Assembly: GCA_950295325.1 (NCBI GenBank) | Contig: OX485806.1 | Location: forward strand, 35,652,001-35,716,000 | DNA length: 64,000 nt | DNA from: Polytrichum commune | Taxonomy: Eukaryota > Streptophyta > Polytrichopsida > Polytrichales > Polytrichaceae | Direction: 5' to 3' | Part shown: positions 35,772-47,924 of the stretch, in pieces | Position numbering within the stretch: the stretch's first letter is position 1 | How the letters are laid out: the number at the start of each line of letters is the position of its first letter | The notes under the pieces: generated by a model | The model's input: only the letters and a program-made list of their open reading frames with translations | What the model was told of the DNA's origin: nothing | Database searches by the model: none | Program-made: the position numbers and the translations under genes

Positions 35772-36490
35772 GTATATGGGGAGTTGTTGTAAGCTCCACA
35801 ATGATCCATAGCCATAGGCCACTGAAGAAGAACTATTGTTACTTTCCTTCCCCGGGTGGAGAAGCATGAGAAAGGCCAAGTCACAGTGTTGAACATGCAC
35901 CTAAGTAGTGCATAATTAATTACATGGCCAATTTGAGAGTGAATGTGAGTTTGACATCCATCTCAACAAGCCTACCAGTTGTTGGTCCATAAATGGCTGT
36001 CAAAATGGTGTGAAACGGGTTCCCAAACCCAGCAGGAGCGGAGCATGCAGTGGCTTGGTGAAGTGAGGAGTAGGGAAGCAGGTGCCACGCATGCACCTTC
36101 TTAATGGGGTTGGCATAAATAAGTTAAGGATGTCGAATGGAGGCCGGCATGCATGCACCGGTATTTGCGGCCTGCATTGACCACATTCAACTGCCTCATG
36201 CTTCCGTTTTTGTCTTTGGGGGAGACGGCATCAAACAAGCTTGTCGTTCTGTGTTCATTGCATGCCCTCTTCCCCATGATGCTTCCCTTCTATTTTTTAT
36301 TTCCAAATTTGCACATACACACACGCACGCACGCACACACATGTATGTGTGGGTAAGGTAGATGGGTCTTCCATTGCGACTACTTTTCCTTGACTAACTA
36401 GCCCAACTTCTCCTAGGATATGAGGTCCTACCTATTTTTCTCATGAATTATGGAGCTCGTATGAACGTTTCTTGGTTGAAGTCTAACACC
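35772..36490. other. Intergenic, no gene seen
   Basis: No supportable gene. A CA/CG-CA repeat lies at about 36309-36346. Short frames overlapping it (36137-36361) are low-complexity artefacts. Confidence 0.4.
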
Positions 36491-36501
36491 TATGCATTTA
36501 T

Positions 36502-36911
36502 CACGGGGGGTGCACTTCATTGTCAAGTTGAACACCACGTGCAATAAAACAAAATCTACTTTTTACATAAAGCATCACCAAAATGGTTCAAAAGTTTATG
36601 AATTTTTTTTCATGAGTAGATATACATAGTATCTATTACATAGTAAAAATTGGTAACCAAATTTGATGATTTGTTTTTTTTATAAAACATACCGTTTCTA
36701 ACTAGAATGACGCAACATTGAACTAAACAAATTACTACAAAAAATGAAGATGACTAAAAATTTCAAAAAAATATACAAAAGATATTATCAATGGTTATGT
36801 GTATGTAGAAAAAATATCATCATTTTAAAAATTATCTATGGCATGTAATATAGGGTAGCAAACTTTTATCGCACGTGGTTATGAAATGTAAGGGGGTGTG
36901 ATCCCCCCGTG
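36502..36911. mobile_element. TIR element copy C, 8-bp TSD, ACGTGC family (410 bp)
   Basis: Ends CACGGGGGGTGCAC and, reversed, CACGGGGGGATCACAC. Perfect 8-bp target duplication GCATTTAT at 36494-36501 and 36912-36919. Subterminal CACCACGTGC and, on the right, GCACGTGGT mirror each other as in copies A, B and D. The interior is AT-rich and non-coding, so it is non-autonomous. A decayed relative sits at 45757-46160. Confidence 0.88.
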
Positions 36912-36919
36912 GCATTTAT

Positions 36920-37680
36920 TCATCCAAAATTGGGGGTTCTAACACCACCACATCAACGCTCCTTGAACATTATAAATTTTCAAAAGTGGGACGAAACTCC
37001 CTACCAAAATGTGAGTTTTTGAGAGACTTTTCAAGAATAGCTCTAATGAACTTTACTTTTATGTTCAAGATTGGATCTGAACTCAACAACTGGTTTCTCA
37101 AACTAAGAGTAGGTTGACATAACGATCCAAGACTTACCAAATAAAATAAATAATACTTTGAAATCGAGCAATCTTATTGCATGGGAGCAATCTTTTTGGA
37201 TTTAAGGAGTTCATTCTATCATTTGTTGGACTCAATCCTAAGGGACTATTTTTTTAAACCATCCATTTGAAGTGTACTAAATACTCTAAATATTTAATTT
37301 AGTACAAAAGTTTAATTAATATGCCAAGCTAATTAGAAAGCTCTTTGTCATGCAGTACCAAGTGCCATGTGATATTCTTTTTAGTTGCCATGCAACAAAG
37401 GCATTTCATGATAAAATAATGACTACCTATTAGGGTAATAATAAGGTAAGTATCATTTGTAATGGAGGAGTGGTGTAGAACTCCTTTAACTATTGGAGTT
37501 GTAAACAATTGGAGTTGTCAACGGGACATTCCAACATAAATTGTGTTGCAATTTTAACTAACTTATGTTAGGAAGAAAAAAGAAAAAAAAAGGCAGCAAA
37601 TTTTGCCGTTTTTTGGGATTGGGATAGTTGACCATCAACCATTTTCGATCAACAAAACATGATACCCGCACGACAATGAT
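36920..37680. other. Intergenic, no gene seen
   Basis: AT-rich DNA without motifs or supportable coding sequence. Confidence 0.4.
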
Positions 37681-37686
37681 ACACTA

Positions 37687-38136
37687 CATTGATTATCTCA
37701 TTTAGTGAGGGTGAGTTAATAGTACATATGGGAAACTAGTGAAGGTGGGAAATTAGCGAAGGTGATACTAAAATTCTATATGCTATGAAATTGGTGCCAC
37801 AAGAAGATCTAGGGTTTCGGGAGCCCACAATGTCAAAGTGTTGGAAACTCTCAATGCAAGCTCTCTTGAGTTTCTTAGTGATGGGAGATACCTCATGATT
37901 GGGTGACACCGACTGAGAAGAAGAAGTAACCTCTTCTAGCTCACCTAAAAGCAATCGTGCACTCTACAAACACCTTAGAGCAAGCATTGTTTTCTTGAAA
38001 TGTATGGTAAATGAGCGTGTATTCATGAATTTAGTATGACTTAGTAAAAAAATCAGCGCTCATTAACTATTGTGCGATTTGGCAAAATAGTGCATGTTTT
38101 GGGATTAGTACCACACGCGCTAAATGAGATTTTCAC
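37687..38136. mobile_element. Short TIR element, copy 2 of a pair
   Basis: Left end CATTGATTATCTCATTTAGTG pairs imperfectly with the reversed right end AGTGAAAATCTCATTTAG. Outer blocks match the element at 15001-15411. The centre (about 37800-37950) is unrelated to copy 1 and has a minus-strand open frame containing LEEVTSSSQSVSPNHEVSP, which might be a captured fragment. I do not recognise that peptide. Confidence 0.5.
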
Positions 38137-38466
38137 TAACTTACTTACCCTATGCGCCTCAAATATTCTCAAATATCACACTCTACAAGCTCTCTTGATA
38201 AATGCTCAGAAGTACAAATTCCTCCATAATATTTTCTAACATAAAAACTTGCCCACGAAGTTCAAGTTCAACCACTTTTCTTTGAACAACATGAATGGAT
38301 TTTAACTTTGAAATAAAATAAAAATAAAAATAAAATCTTTGTTCTTCCAAAATGTTAGATGGATAGATAGATATAAATGCCAACTCCACATGGAGAAAGC
38401 ACGAATGAAGAGTCTCTTTGCCCACAGGTTACTTACCCCTTGTGGACTCTATCCAAGGTAACCATG

Positions 38467-39872
38467 CTCGGGGAGGTGACTATCGGAAATTTAGAAACCA
38501 CATGAGATTTAAAAAAATAAAAAAATCAATTTAATTTGTTGAGAGTAAAATTATAAATTCATTAGATCTACCATAGCATTGGAAATATGTCCCCTACATG
38601 ATTATATGTAAAATAGGGTGGTGAATAATTCCTTCATTTTAGTAATCAGTACAAAAAAAAATAGGGTTATAGATATTCGATCCCCTTAAAAGTGTGTAGT
38701 AGGATCAATACAATAATTATGGCTTTTGTATTTAGCTTTCTTGTATTCGAATGTAATTTTTTTTTTGGAGTAGGTAGTTGTGCAAAATTCTATGTCTTGT
38801 CACAACTGATTGTAATTCTTGTTTTGTTCTATCCATGTTTACAACTTGTCTATGTTAGCTTGTATATTTTATTATCTTTATGTTTATTGATGACCCTTTA
38901 ACTAGTACTCAAATGCTATTGGTTGTGTTTTGAATGGTACTTTGAACGATTTAGGATTGGTATAACTAATTGAAACCAATTGAATGACAAGATGGATGGT
39001 ATGTAATGTTTGTTGCTCACATAGTCGATTTTGCAATGCTATAGTATTTAGTCCACTATTTGGTACTTGTACGATTTATAATAAAAATATGATGCCAAAA
39101 ATTAGCCTCTCTAAATAATTACAAATAAACATAGGGTGCTAAAAAATACGTCCAAGTAGCTTTATATCCCGGGTACGCAACTCCCGTATTATATGGTCCT
39201 GATTATAATCACTTATAATGCGTTTTAGTCCAATATTGAGTGATACAATTTGTTTTAATGTAGGAAACCCTTGTAGCCCTTCTAACAAGGAATCCAAAAA
39301 TGTAATTAAATATAGGAAATGAATATATTTTGAAGCATATAATTGCATTAAAAACCTAATTATATGATTTTTTTAATACAGGTACCATAGGTCAAACTAC
39401 CCAACTTTTTGGACTTTTTAATAAAATTTCAACATTGTGAATGAATTATAATTTTAATGGGAGGCAACTATTCGTGGCTTATAATTTTAATGGGAGGCTT
39501 AATAAATATGCAACCCAACTTTTTTTTCATCTCATTTATTTAATTTGGTCTTCACCCAACTTTTTTTTCATCTCATTTTATTTAATTTGGTCTTTACCCA
39601 ACTTTTTTTCCATCTCATTTTATTTAATTTGGTCTTCACCCAACTTTTTGATCATTTTAATTTGATATAATTTGATATAATTTTTACAAAAGCCGTCCTC
39701 TAAGCCGTTTTAAGTACGATGCCCCCTGCGTATAATATGGGAGTTGCGTACCCGGGCTTTATATCTACAAATAGGGTAGGAAAAAATATTGAGAAGTGCA
39801 TAAATATCCCCCCATTAAATACCCCATTATTGCACGTGGTTACAAAACATAAGGGGGTGTGATCGCCCCAAG
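38467..39872. mobile_element. TIR element copy D, 8-bp TSD, carrying a nested element
   Basis: Left end CTCGGGGAGGTGAC and reversed right end CTTGGGGCGATCAC, with a perfect 8-bp duplication TAACCATG at 38459-38466 and 39873-39880. The right subterminal GCACGTGGTTACAAAACATA resembles copy C (GCACGTGGTTATGAAATGTA). Without the nested insertion and its duplication the element is about 809 bp. Near 38680-38705 it has AGTAGGATCAATAC, similar to the start of the ORF remnant in copy A (AGTAGAATCAATTT). A hydrophobic 69-codon frame at 38692 has no recognisable motif. Confidence 0.85.
39168..39756. mobile_element. Nested TIR element F, 8-bp TSD (589 bp)
   Basis: The terminal repeats CCCGGGTACGCAACTCCCGT and, reversed, CCCGGGTACGCAACTCCCAT extend to 26 bp with one mismatch. 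The target duplication CTTTATAT is perfect (39160-39167 and 39757-39764). The element lies wholly inside element D, so it inserted later. Its interior has three or four copies of CCCAACTTTTT...CATTTTATTTAATTTGGTCTT (about 39510-39650). There is no coding capacity. Confidence 0.92.
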
Positions 39873-39880
39873 TAACCATG

Positions 39881-40240
39881 TCAAAATGTTCCGTAGATCG
39901 TATATGAGGACTTATTATGTGTTGAGGGGCATGTGAGAATATTCTTTGTCACCATTCATGAAGCAAAGATGCAGCACATGGGATTCACATGGCATCCATA
40001 ATAACCAAATGCATCCATCACGTCAACATTGACAAATCACTTACCAAAAATAAATAATTGTAAAAAAATTTCCATCCAGTATTGTACTCTCTCCCTAATC
40101 ACTTCAAGTTGACATGATCAGAATTTGGTTGAATGTAAACATTATGAAGTTGAATCATATAAAAAGTAATATGTGATGAAATTTTATTTTATTTTAATTT
40201 TAATTTTAAATTATGATCAACTTTGTATAAAGGAAGAAAC
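39881..40240. other. Intergenic, no gene seen
   Basis: AT-rich spacer between two TIR elements, with no supportable gene. Confidence 0.4.
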
Positions 40241-40248
40241 ATCACGTG

Positions 40249-40809
40249 CACGGGTAGGTCACTTAGTGCATTTTAAAAACGACGTGCGGCATAATATAGA
40301 GAGGATTAAAATCATTTGAAATAAAAATTATAAAGGAATTCCAAATAATGAAGGGGCCATTAAATGTAGACAATCCCATTATAAGTAAGTTAGTGGACAT
40401 AAAATGTGGGCCATTATTTTTTTGTAAAATTAATATAGGGGCTGAAGATAAGGATCCTAGAAGGTATGTTTAGTATGTTTGCTATGGTCTCCTATGTGTT
40501 TTCTTCATAACTTTGTTTGCAATGATATTACTGTTTGGCACCCTTCTTTGTTTCCATGGTTTCCCTTAACACTCGTCAATGCGTTAGGAAGTAGATTAGC
40601 TTTTATTGCTTAAAAGAAATATAGAGTACAAAAAATTGCAGTGACTTGGACAATATAAGTAATGAAAGGGTGCAAACAAATGGGCCATTTTTGAAATTTA
40701 AGTAATTATAGGGAGGCTTTAATTCAACCCTTGAAGGTAAATAGCCCCAAAACAAAAAACCCCTAGCCGCACGTGGTGCACAAAAATGCCTTAGAGTGAC
40801 CTACCCGTG
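40249..40809. mobile_element. TIR element copy B, 8-bp TSD (561-bp deletion derivative of A)
   Basis: Ends CACGGGTAGGTCACT and its exact reverse complement. Perfect 8-bp duplication ATCACGTG at 40241-40248 and 40810-40817. The first 220 and last 190 bases match copy A closely (for example AAAAACGACGTGCGGC near the left and CCGCACGTGGTGCAC near the right), but the ORF-containing middle is missing. It must have been mobilised by an enzyme from elsewhere. Confidence 0.92.
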
Positions 40810-40817
40810 ATCACGTG

Positions 40818-41440
40818 GCCCTTGGAAGTGAATTGAACCAAAAAGAAAAGAAAAGAAAGAAGTGAAAGTGAAGTTTGGAAGTGAATTGAATAAAGTGCCC
40901 AAAATAAATAAAGTGAAAGTGAATAAATAATGTGAAAGTCAAAAGTCAAAAAGAGGTGGGACTAATGTAAAACTAGGGACCGTGGCAAGCAATTAAATTG
41001 CCATAGACTCTTATATATAATATATTGCCATGGTGGGATCACATACTACCTATTATTTTGGATCATTCATAAAATATGTTGTAGTCCCTCAACATGGTCC
41101 ACGTTCACTTTACACTAAGCTTGAGGGCCCATCAATTCAAACCTGGATGTCTATTTCCCACGATACGGCCTATGGGTGATTTGGAAGGGCCCTTAGACTT
41201 TCAAGGGCATGGCTCCTGGTCCATGTGTAAAACGGCCCTTACTCACCTTTTTTGGCCCCCAGCCAAGATCCAAAACAAGATCCCCCATGAGCATGTTATG
41301 AAGAGATGCTGGGCCTCAGCATTTCTGGGGAGCAGCAATGGCATCCATAGCACAAGCATGAATGGTGCGTGTGGGTCCATTAACTCACTCGTCACTCGCA
41401 GCCTAATTCTTCAACCTCCATCGATCACTCTGTTTGCAAC
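40818..41440. other. Intergenic, no gene seen
   Basis: Starts with repeated GTGAAAGTGAA/GAATTGAA strings (about 40830-40960). A 116-codon open frame at 41094-41444 has no recognisable motif and I do not call it. Confidence 0.35.
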
Positions 41441-42240
41441 CTAAGGTACTGAAATTCTATCAACACTATTAGCGTACAAAACTTGGCCGGGTTAACTGTA
41501 TATTGACAGTGTGCATGTTGTTGCTTTAATTTGCTCATAGTTTCGCCTGGTCTAAGTTGATGGACTTGGAGACAGAATTTGGCATTGCACTTGCGATATG
41601 CGTCAGAACTCAAGTTCAAGGGTAATATATTATTCGTCACGTGTAGAGTAGAGTATGGCAGAGCGCACATTCCATTGCAGGGCTTGCTTGATTCAAGAAC
41701 TCGGGCAAAATACTGGATCGACATTTTCAGCACACAAATTTAAGTCGATCGGGTGTTGGTGTGCACATTGTTGCTCCCTGGGATCTCATTGCAGCTGATC
41801 CCAGTTTCTGGCCTAAATTGGTGGATTTGGTAATGTAATTTGCAGTTGCACTTGTTTCTGTCGAAATTGAAGTGCAAGGATAATATGTTCATCATTTGTA
41901 GTGTAGAGTAGAGTAGAGTAGAATAGAGTAGAGTGCACATGAATTGATTGCAGGGCTTGCTTGATTCAACACCTGGCAGGGCAAGGTACTGGATCAACAT
42001 ATTCTTCATAAAAATTAACTTGGACTGGTAGCATGTGCATTAGTGCAGGTAATATTTTGCTCACTCGTGACCTCGTTGCAAGTGCTTATAGGTTAGGCTG
42101 GTCTAAGTTGATGGATTCTGATGCAGAATTTGGAGTTGCACTTTTACCTGCCGAAACTGACGTTCAAGAAATAATCTATTCATCACATGTGGAGTGGAGT
42201 AGAGTGCCCATGAATTAGCTGCAGGGCTTATAAAGCAATA
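41441..42240. repeat. Three-copy tandem repeat upstream of the SSL gene
   Basis: Units begin near 41441, 41707 and 41984 with AAGGTACTG(A/G)A-like sequence and share GTCTAAGTTGATGGA(C/T)T, GAATTTGG(C/A)(A/G)TTGCACTT and a GTAGAGTAGAGT run followed by TTGCAGGGCTT. Periods are about 266 and 277 bp. The copies have drifted substantially. They lie about 0.7 kb before the start codon, so they may be promoter or 5' UTR sequence. Confidence 0.7.
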
Positions 42241-42957
42241 GCTTGGGGCTCTAATCTAGTAGTATTGTGTGAGCCTCCTGCACATTCTGGACTTTTAAGA
42301 GAGAAACAGTGTGCCATGTTGCTCTGGCAGCAATCCGACACTGGTAGATTTACATATTTTGTAGTGCCACAGGTCAATTTTCATCAAAAGAGAACATGTT
42401 ATCCAAGTTTCATATGCTTGTAGTGTGAGGAGTTTCAGCAAAAGTGGAGAATCTCAACAATATGATTAGATTTGAGCCCATACTACTTTGACCTGACACG
42501 GTGACACTAAGTCTTGTGTGATTCAAAAGTACATAAGATATCGCAAGCTCAACCCTTGTCTACCTCATTTGAAAGGCCCCCTTCAGAAATCGGGAGACCA
42601 AATGGGAAAAACAAGTGGTGTTGAAAAGTCTTATGCCCATGTGTGGTTGACCTTGAATTTGACATTTCAACAAGTGGCTTGTTGAAATGTCCAAATTAGG
42701 TTGTGAATGATGCAATTGAACAAGATTTATTGTCACTAAAACCAGGATGAATATGCCTTATAATCAAACCTGGCAATACCACGGAGCTGGCTGAGCTAAT
42801 TCATCCATGGATTTCTTTGATGTGCAGATGATGTGGACAAGTGGCCATATTCATCACTTCATTACTGCCCTTATTGAATTGATGAAAAAATCCATGCAAC
42901 TCTTGTAGGTTTAGAGGCAGTGAGTAGCTTGGCCATTCCCATTGATCCTGTTATCGC
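42241..42957 (+). promoter_or_regulatory. Upstream region of the strictosidine-synthase-like gene
   Basis: Non-coding stretch that must include promoter and/or 5' UTR. A possible UTR exon ends CTTGTAG|GTTTAG at 42908, with an acceptor TTGATGTGCAG at 42829, but neither is decisive. It contains one copy of TTTCATATGCTTGTAGTG (about 42409-42426), which recurs in intron 3. Confidence 0.35.
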
Positions 42958-43924
42958 ATGATGCGGGATTGCAAAGCACCAGTGATGTGCACCATTGACA
43001 ACAATCCAGTGACAAGGACTCACATCTCACCATTGAAGCTACCTTCAAGCAAGCCACCAAAAACTAGAATTGCTCGACGAACCAAGCCGGCGAATCAACA
43101 ACGAAATCCATCCAAGCTAGGTATTAAGTGAATCTACACTTATGCATGGATTTTGGACATATTGAAATCGCGTACATGCAGTTCTATCCCCATTGCATTA
43201 GCAGATCTTATGATAGAGGTTGCATAAATTACTCTATATTTAGATGTGATTGCAATTCTTGTTGTCAATACGTTTTAGTTACATGCACAGAGTGTTATTT
43301 GTAAAAACACACATCTAGAGTGATGATTTGACCACCTAACCTTGCTTTAGAATTAGAGTTTTCATCATATTTTTTGGATAAAATGATTGTAAATAGTTTC
43401 TTTTGCAATGTGCATGTATGAACAACACAAATGATACTCTCATATGTGTTAATGATTTTGGTCAAGCCGTTTGTCCATATTCACCTAAATTCTAGCGTCC
43501 AATGCAGCCACTAAGTCTTCCGGGTATGTCCCCCTGGAGGCATGGATTCTGGTGTTGGCGGCCACATTTACGGCCGCCGGGGTGTTGGCCACCTTCGTGG
43601 TGGCCACGTCTCCCATTGACCCCGTGCCGCTTGTGCTGCCGGAGTTCCGGGCAGGGCCAGCCAACCGGAAGCTCGAGTGCGTTGAGAAACTGGGGGAGGG
43701 GGGACTAGAGGGGCCGGAGGATATTGCGGTGGCGTCCGATGGGAGCGTGTTGGCCACCACCCGCAATGGGTGGGTGAAGAAGGTGTGGCCGGGAGACAAT
43801 GCACGTGTGGATGACTGGCAATATGTCGGGGGCTACCCATGCGGACTCGCACTCGGCATCCACGGGGAGGTTCTTGTTTGTGACCCAGCGCAGGTGGGTG
43901 GGTTTCATTTTACAATGCTCCTTA

Positions 43925-43956
<32 letters not shown>

Positions 43957-46900
43957 TCTGATTTTTGTGAGGAGGTAAGTGTGAGTGTAGTGAATGAAGT
44001 GTTTCTTTGCTTGTAGCCTACTGCCACCTTTCGATGGGGGGCACTATGATTGCTAACTATTATTGACTGAGATGGGGGTGGGGTGGGGAGGTCCCATTGT
44101 GAGGGAGGGGAATACTACTTCCGAGTTTGTTGCACACTTTGCATGATGACATGTGGGGTAGATTATGCCATGTTGTGAGCTTGTTGTGAGGTATTTTATG
44201 GGGAAAACTTGCCAATAATGGAGGAACAACGATTGAATGGTGATACAAAATGATCTATTACATAAATTGGATGTACGGTTGGCCCTACCCCAATCTTGAC
44301 GCCAAGGAATGGGATGCTCCGGACCCTTTACAACGACTTGGTTACAATTGTTAGAAAGAGTCCACCTCTTAAATGAGGCAATGACATGTGAGTGAGAGAG
44401 ATACTATAATTTATGCTAGTGTTGTCAAACATGGAATATTTTCTTCTTCTTTTTTCTACTTCTTCTTCTCCTTTTATTTGTTTTGTTTTGTTTGTATTTG
44501 CACATTCAAATCCTCAACACTGCAATCTTTCCCAAGAGGATTTTTCTTTTGTATTCTTTCCATGTTCTCAACACATGCCCATTGTTGAGGGTTTTGTGCA
44601 TGCGCCTATGGGGTTAATTTTCTATCTTCAGAATTGTCCACATTAATCACAAATTCATCTTTTTCCAATCCTTTGTAATTGTTGTTCCAATTCCTCCTCC
44701 ACCACCATCACAACGCATTTGGTTCATACAATTGTCATGTATGAATTTATTTTTTATTTTTTATTTTTTTTCTGGAGGGGACTCTAAGCAAACATATCAT
44801 TGTTTGTTATGTGATTGATGCTAACTTAGAAGGTAGCTGCCCCCGTTGGGTCATGCCATTGTTGTGCAGGGATTACTAAATGTTACTGAAGATGGAATGC
44901 ATGTCATCACCAATACTGTGGATGGCCTCAAATTCCAGTAAGATTCTAAATTTTATGACACATGTGGGTTTTAGTTTGACATAAAAATTGGATGATAAGA
45001 AATCAATAATCCTCTTGGACTTCAAGTTATAATAAGCTTCAAATAGTGTTGATTTTTGCACCTGTCAAAAACCTATCAAATGCATGTCACACCTGTCAAA
45101 TATACGTATTGTATACATTTGGGGTGGTGATTTCAAACATGTCCAGGTTTGTGAAAGGTGCAAAAAGCAACCCTGGTTTCATAGGATATAAACTCAAGGT
45201 TCGAGGGACAATTAATTACACTCTTTATATCATGGTATTATCAATACAAACATTATCAAGCCAGTTTAATAATAGGCTTGTAGAAGTCAAAGTGTTGAAA
45301 TGGACTACAATCTCCTTCATCCAAGGCGCCTCTCTGTTATGATTTACAATGTTTTAGACTACCGTAGATTGATGTCCGGTCAAACACAAAGTAATTATCT
45401 GAAATCATTTTGCCACTTGTACTATCTACATTCACTGCAAGCATGTGAGACCTAGGCAACATGTCTTACATCGATGAAAATTGTCACGCATCACTCAAAA
45501 ATCTGTAAATCTACCATTGTGATAGGCTTGTAGATTCATTCATTGACGCATGACATATCGTTCAAGTTTCATATGCTTGTAGTGATTGATGAAGACTGTG
45601 TTTTGATCACTTAACTTGAAGCATTTAGGTTGATCCCTTTAATAGCTAAAACTATGCGTGTTGAACTTAAAGTGTTGAACTAGGCAACACTCTACCAACA
45701 TTAGGTCACAATCAACTTCATCATGGGTTCTTTGTTATGATTTCTTTTTGACTCCTAGGGGGTTCACTTCATTTGTCAAGTTGAAGACCACATGCAATAG
45801 AATAAAACTAATACTTCTAAGATGCATCACCAATATGGGTCAAGATTTTATCACCTTTTTTCTTTGAGTAGATGTACATGATACCTATTACATAAGAAGA
45901 ACAATAAGTGATCAAATTTGATGATCTATCGTTTGTATAAAAACATATTGTTTCTAGCTAGAATAATTCAACTTAGATATTTGTTGCAAAAAATGACGAT
46001 GAAAAAAAAGAGAAAAAGGAGAAAAATATGTTGTCAATGATTTTACATCTCTAGTTTTTTTTTTTTAAATCATGACTTTTTCAATATTCAAGTCATATAA
46101 TATAGGAATAGAAACCTTTTTATCGCACATAGTTTTCTAATGCACACAGAGCAACCCCAGGTTTTCACTACCAGTATATTAGTCATGAGCAATCATCTTG
46201 TGTCGGCAAAAGAACAATAAAAAATCTAATATTGTGGTAGACTTGCCAATTATCCAATGACGAGGGACAAGTTTTGAATGATGCATGATATTTTGTCCAG
46301 GTATCATATGCTTGTAGTGTCTGCTTTTATGACGATCACGATTACTTCATCACCACTACCTAATTATCATGTGTGGGGGCATGATTGATTCAGCTTTGCA
46401 GACTCTGTCGTGGTGACGAGAAGTGGGCAAATCTACTTCACAGATGCAACGAACGCACACACATTGCACCACTGGCATTTCGATGTCCTCGAAGCCCGTC
46501 CACGAGGCCGCGTTTTGCACTATGACCCGATGACAGGCCACACCCGGGTTCTAATCGAAGGCCTCGCTTTCGCAAATGGGATTGCCCTTTCACCCACTGA
46601 GGATTACCTTGTCGTGTGTGAAAGCTGGAAGTAAGAAGACAGTGTGAATTTAAGTCAGCTGCTGCAGGCTACCGAACAATGTTTAATTTCATTCCTATAA
46701 TCCACACAGCAAATCTCTGATTCTTTAATTCTGAGTGACGGCCGAGCATTGATGAACCCAAATAATAAATGGGATATCCTGTAAGTAAGTAGTGGACCAC
46801 CATTTCCTCAGAGAGATACCGAACTGACTTTAGATCTTCGGCCATGTACATGCGCCAGCCAGTGACTGCCACTGTGGGTTTTCCAGAAAACAATTGCGAT

Positions 46901-47924
46901 TTATCAACACCTAATGTAACTTACAACCGTCATACGAAAATTGTGTGGCATGATGATAGCAGGTATGTAGACGTGAACCCAATAATTAAGTTTGAATATG
47001 GACTTGTCATATGCAGGTATCGGTGTTTGAGGTACTGGCTGGAAGGTGCTTCGCAGGGGTTAACTGAGATCTTCATAGACAATTTGCCTGGCCTTCCTGA
47101 CAATATACATCTCCATGGGGCTTCACGAACTTTCTGGATTGGAATTGTAGGGGTAAGCATTCACAAGGCCACAACAAGAAGAATGGTGGAATATAATGTT
47201 CATTTGTGCCACTATGGGAATTACGTAGCCTTACTATAATGAATTATCACTCCTTAATTATCTAAATACAAATTATGAAGTTAGATTATAAATTTAGATC
47301 TACCATCATAGCAGATCATAAAACTAGCAGGCATGGGTAGAAGGGGGGGAGGGTATCTTAGAAGCTGGTGAATAGGAATCACACATTAGTGTATTGCATT
47401 GACGTTCCTTTTTCTTTTCTTTTTTTTCCATAAAACCATCTAATGAAAGAGAACTTGTGATCCTTGTAGTGTGTAACGAGATTTGACTAGCATAACTTGC
47501 ATGCGACTTATGTATATTTCATGGAAGACAGTGTCGCGAAGTATTGAATCTCACATTGTATTCAAATTGGCTAGTTAGTTCTATGTGCAATTAAATAACT
47601 AGCTTGGATTTGGTGCAGGGGCGATCATGGATCTCCGATTTGACCCACAAGACTTTACTCTTGAAACACATATTTGCAAGGATTTGGGGACACTACCAAT
47701 TGTTGAATGTGAAGCGTGCGGAGTTGATAGCTGTGAACGAGAAAGGAGAGATAGTGGCAAGCTTCCAAGACCCCACAGGCTCACAAGTTTCTTTTGCCAC
47801 TGGGGCTGTAGTGCAAGGTGATTATTTGTACATCTCCTCATTGACCCAAAACTACATAAGCCGCATCAACCTAAACTTACAAGAGTGCTCTCTCCCAAAG
47901 TATTCCCACTGGCCACTCTACTAA
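42958..47924 (+). CDS. Strictosidine-synthase-like / APMAP-like protein (SSL)
   Basis: Exons 42958-43120, 43496-43893, 44870-44937, 46394-46630, 47017-47152 and 47619-47924; all introns GT-AG, frames join, 435 aa. The start is the first ATG after an in-frame TGA. A basic N-terminal tail (KTRIARRTKPANQQR) is followed by one membrane segment (about residues 71-90) and PLVLPEF, so it is probably a type II endomembrane protein. Beta-propeller motifs: LEGPEDIAV (about 125-133), FADSVVV (211-217), IYFTDAT (223-229), LEARPRGRVLHYDP, NGIALSPTEDYLVVCESWK, FIDNLPGLPDNI and SFATGAV near the end. Plant SSL proteins of this type are not alkaloid synthases; some resemble esterases or lactonases, and the substrate is unknown. 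It converges with the DUF707 gene. Confidence 0.93.
43926..43956. repeat. GTA microsatellite in SSL intron 2
   Basis: About ten GTA/TAG triplets, 30 bases after the exon 2 donor at 43893/43894. Likely length-polymorphic. Confidence 0.9.
45757..46160. mobile_element. Decayed relative of TIR element C in SSL intron 3
   Basis: Shares with copy C the order GGTTCACTTCATTTGTCAAGTTGAA, ACATGCAATA, TGCATCACCAA, GTAGATGTACATG, TGATCAAATTTGATGAT and ending TTTTTATCGCACATAG. The terminal CACGGG has decayed to CTAGGGGG and CAACCCCAG, and no target duplication remains. It lies inside intron 3 (44938-46393) of the SSL gene. Confidence 0.75.

Noticed and set aside
41094-41444. 116-codon open frame before the tandem repeat
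   Set aside because: No recognisable motif or domain, and it ends at the start of a repeat array; it may be chance.
42958-47924. True strictosidine synthase (alkaloid biosynthesis)
   Set aside because: Overall blocks and the N-terminal membrane anchor fit the APMAP-like SSL group, and no alkaloid gene neighbours are present; the specific reaction is therefore not claimed.
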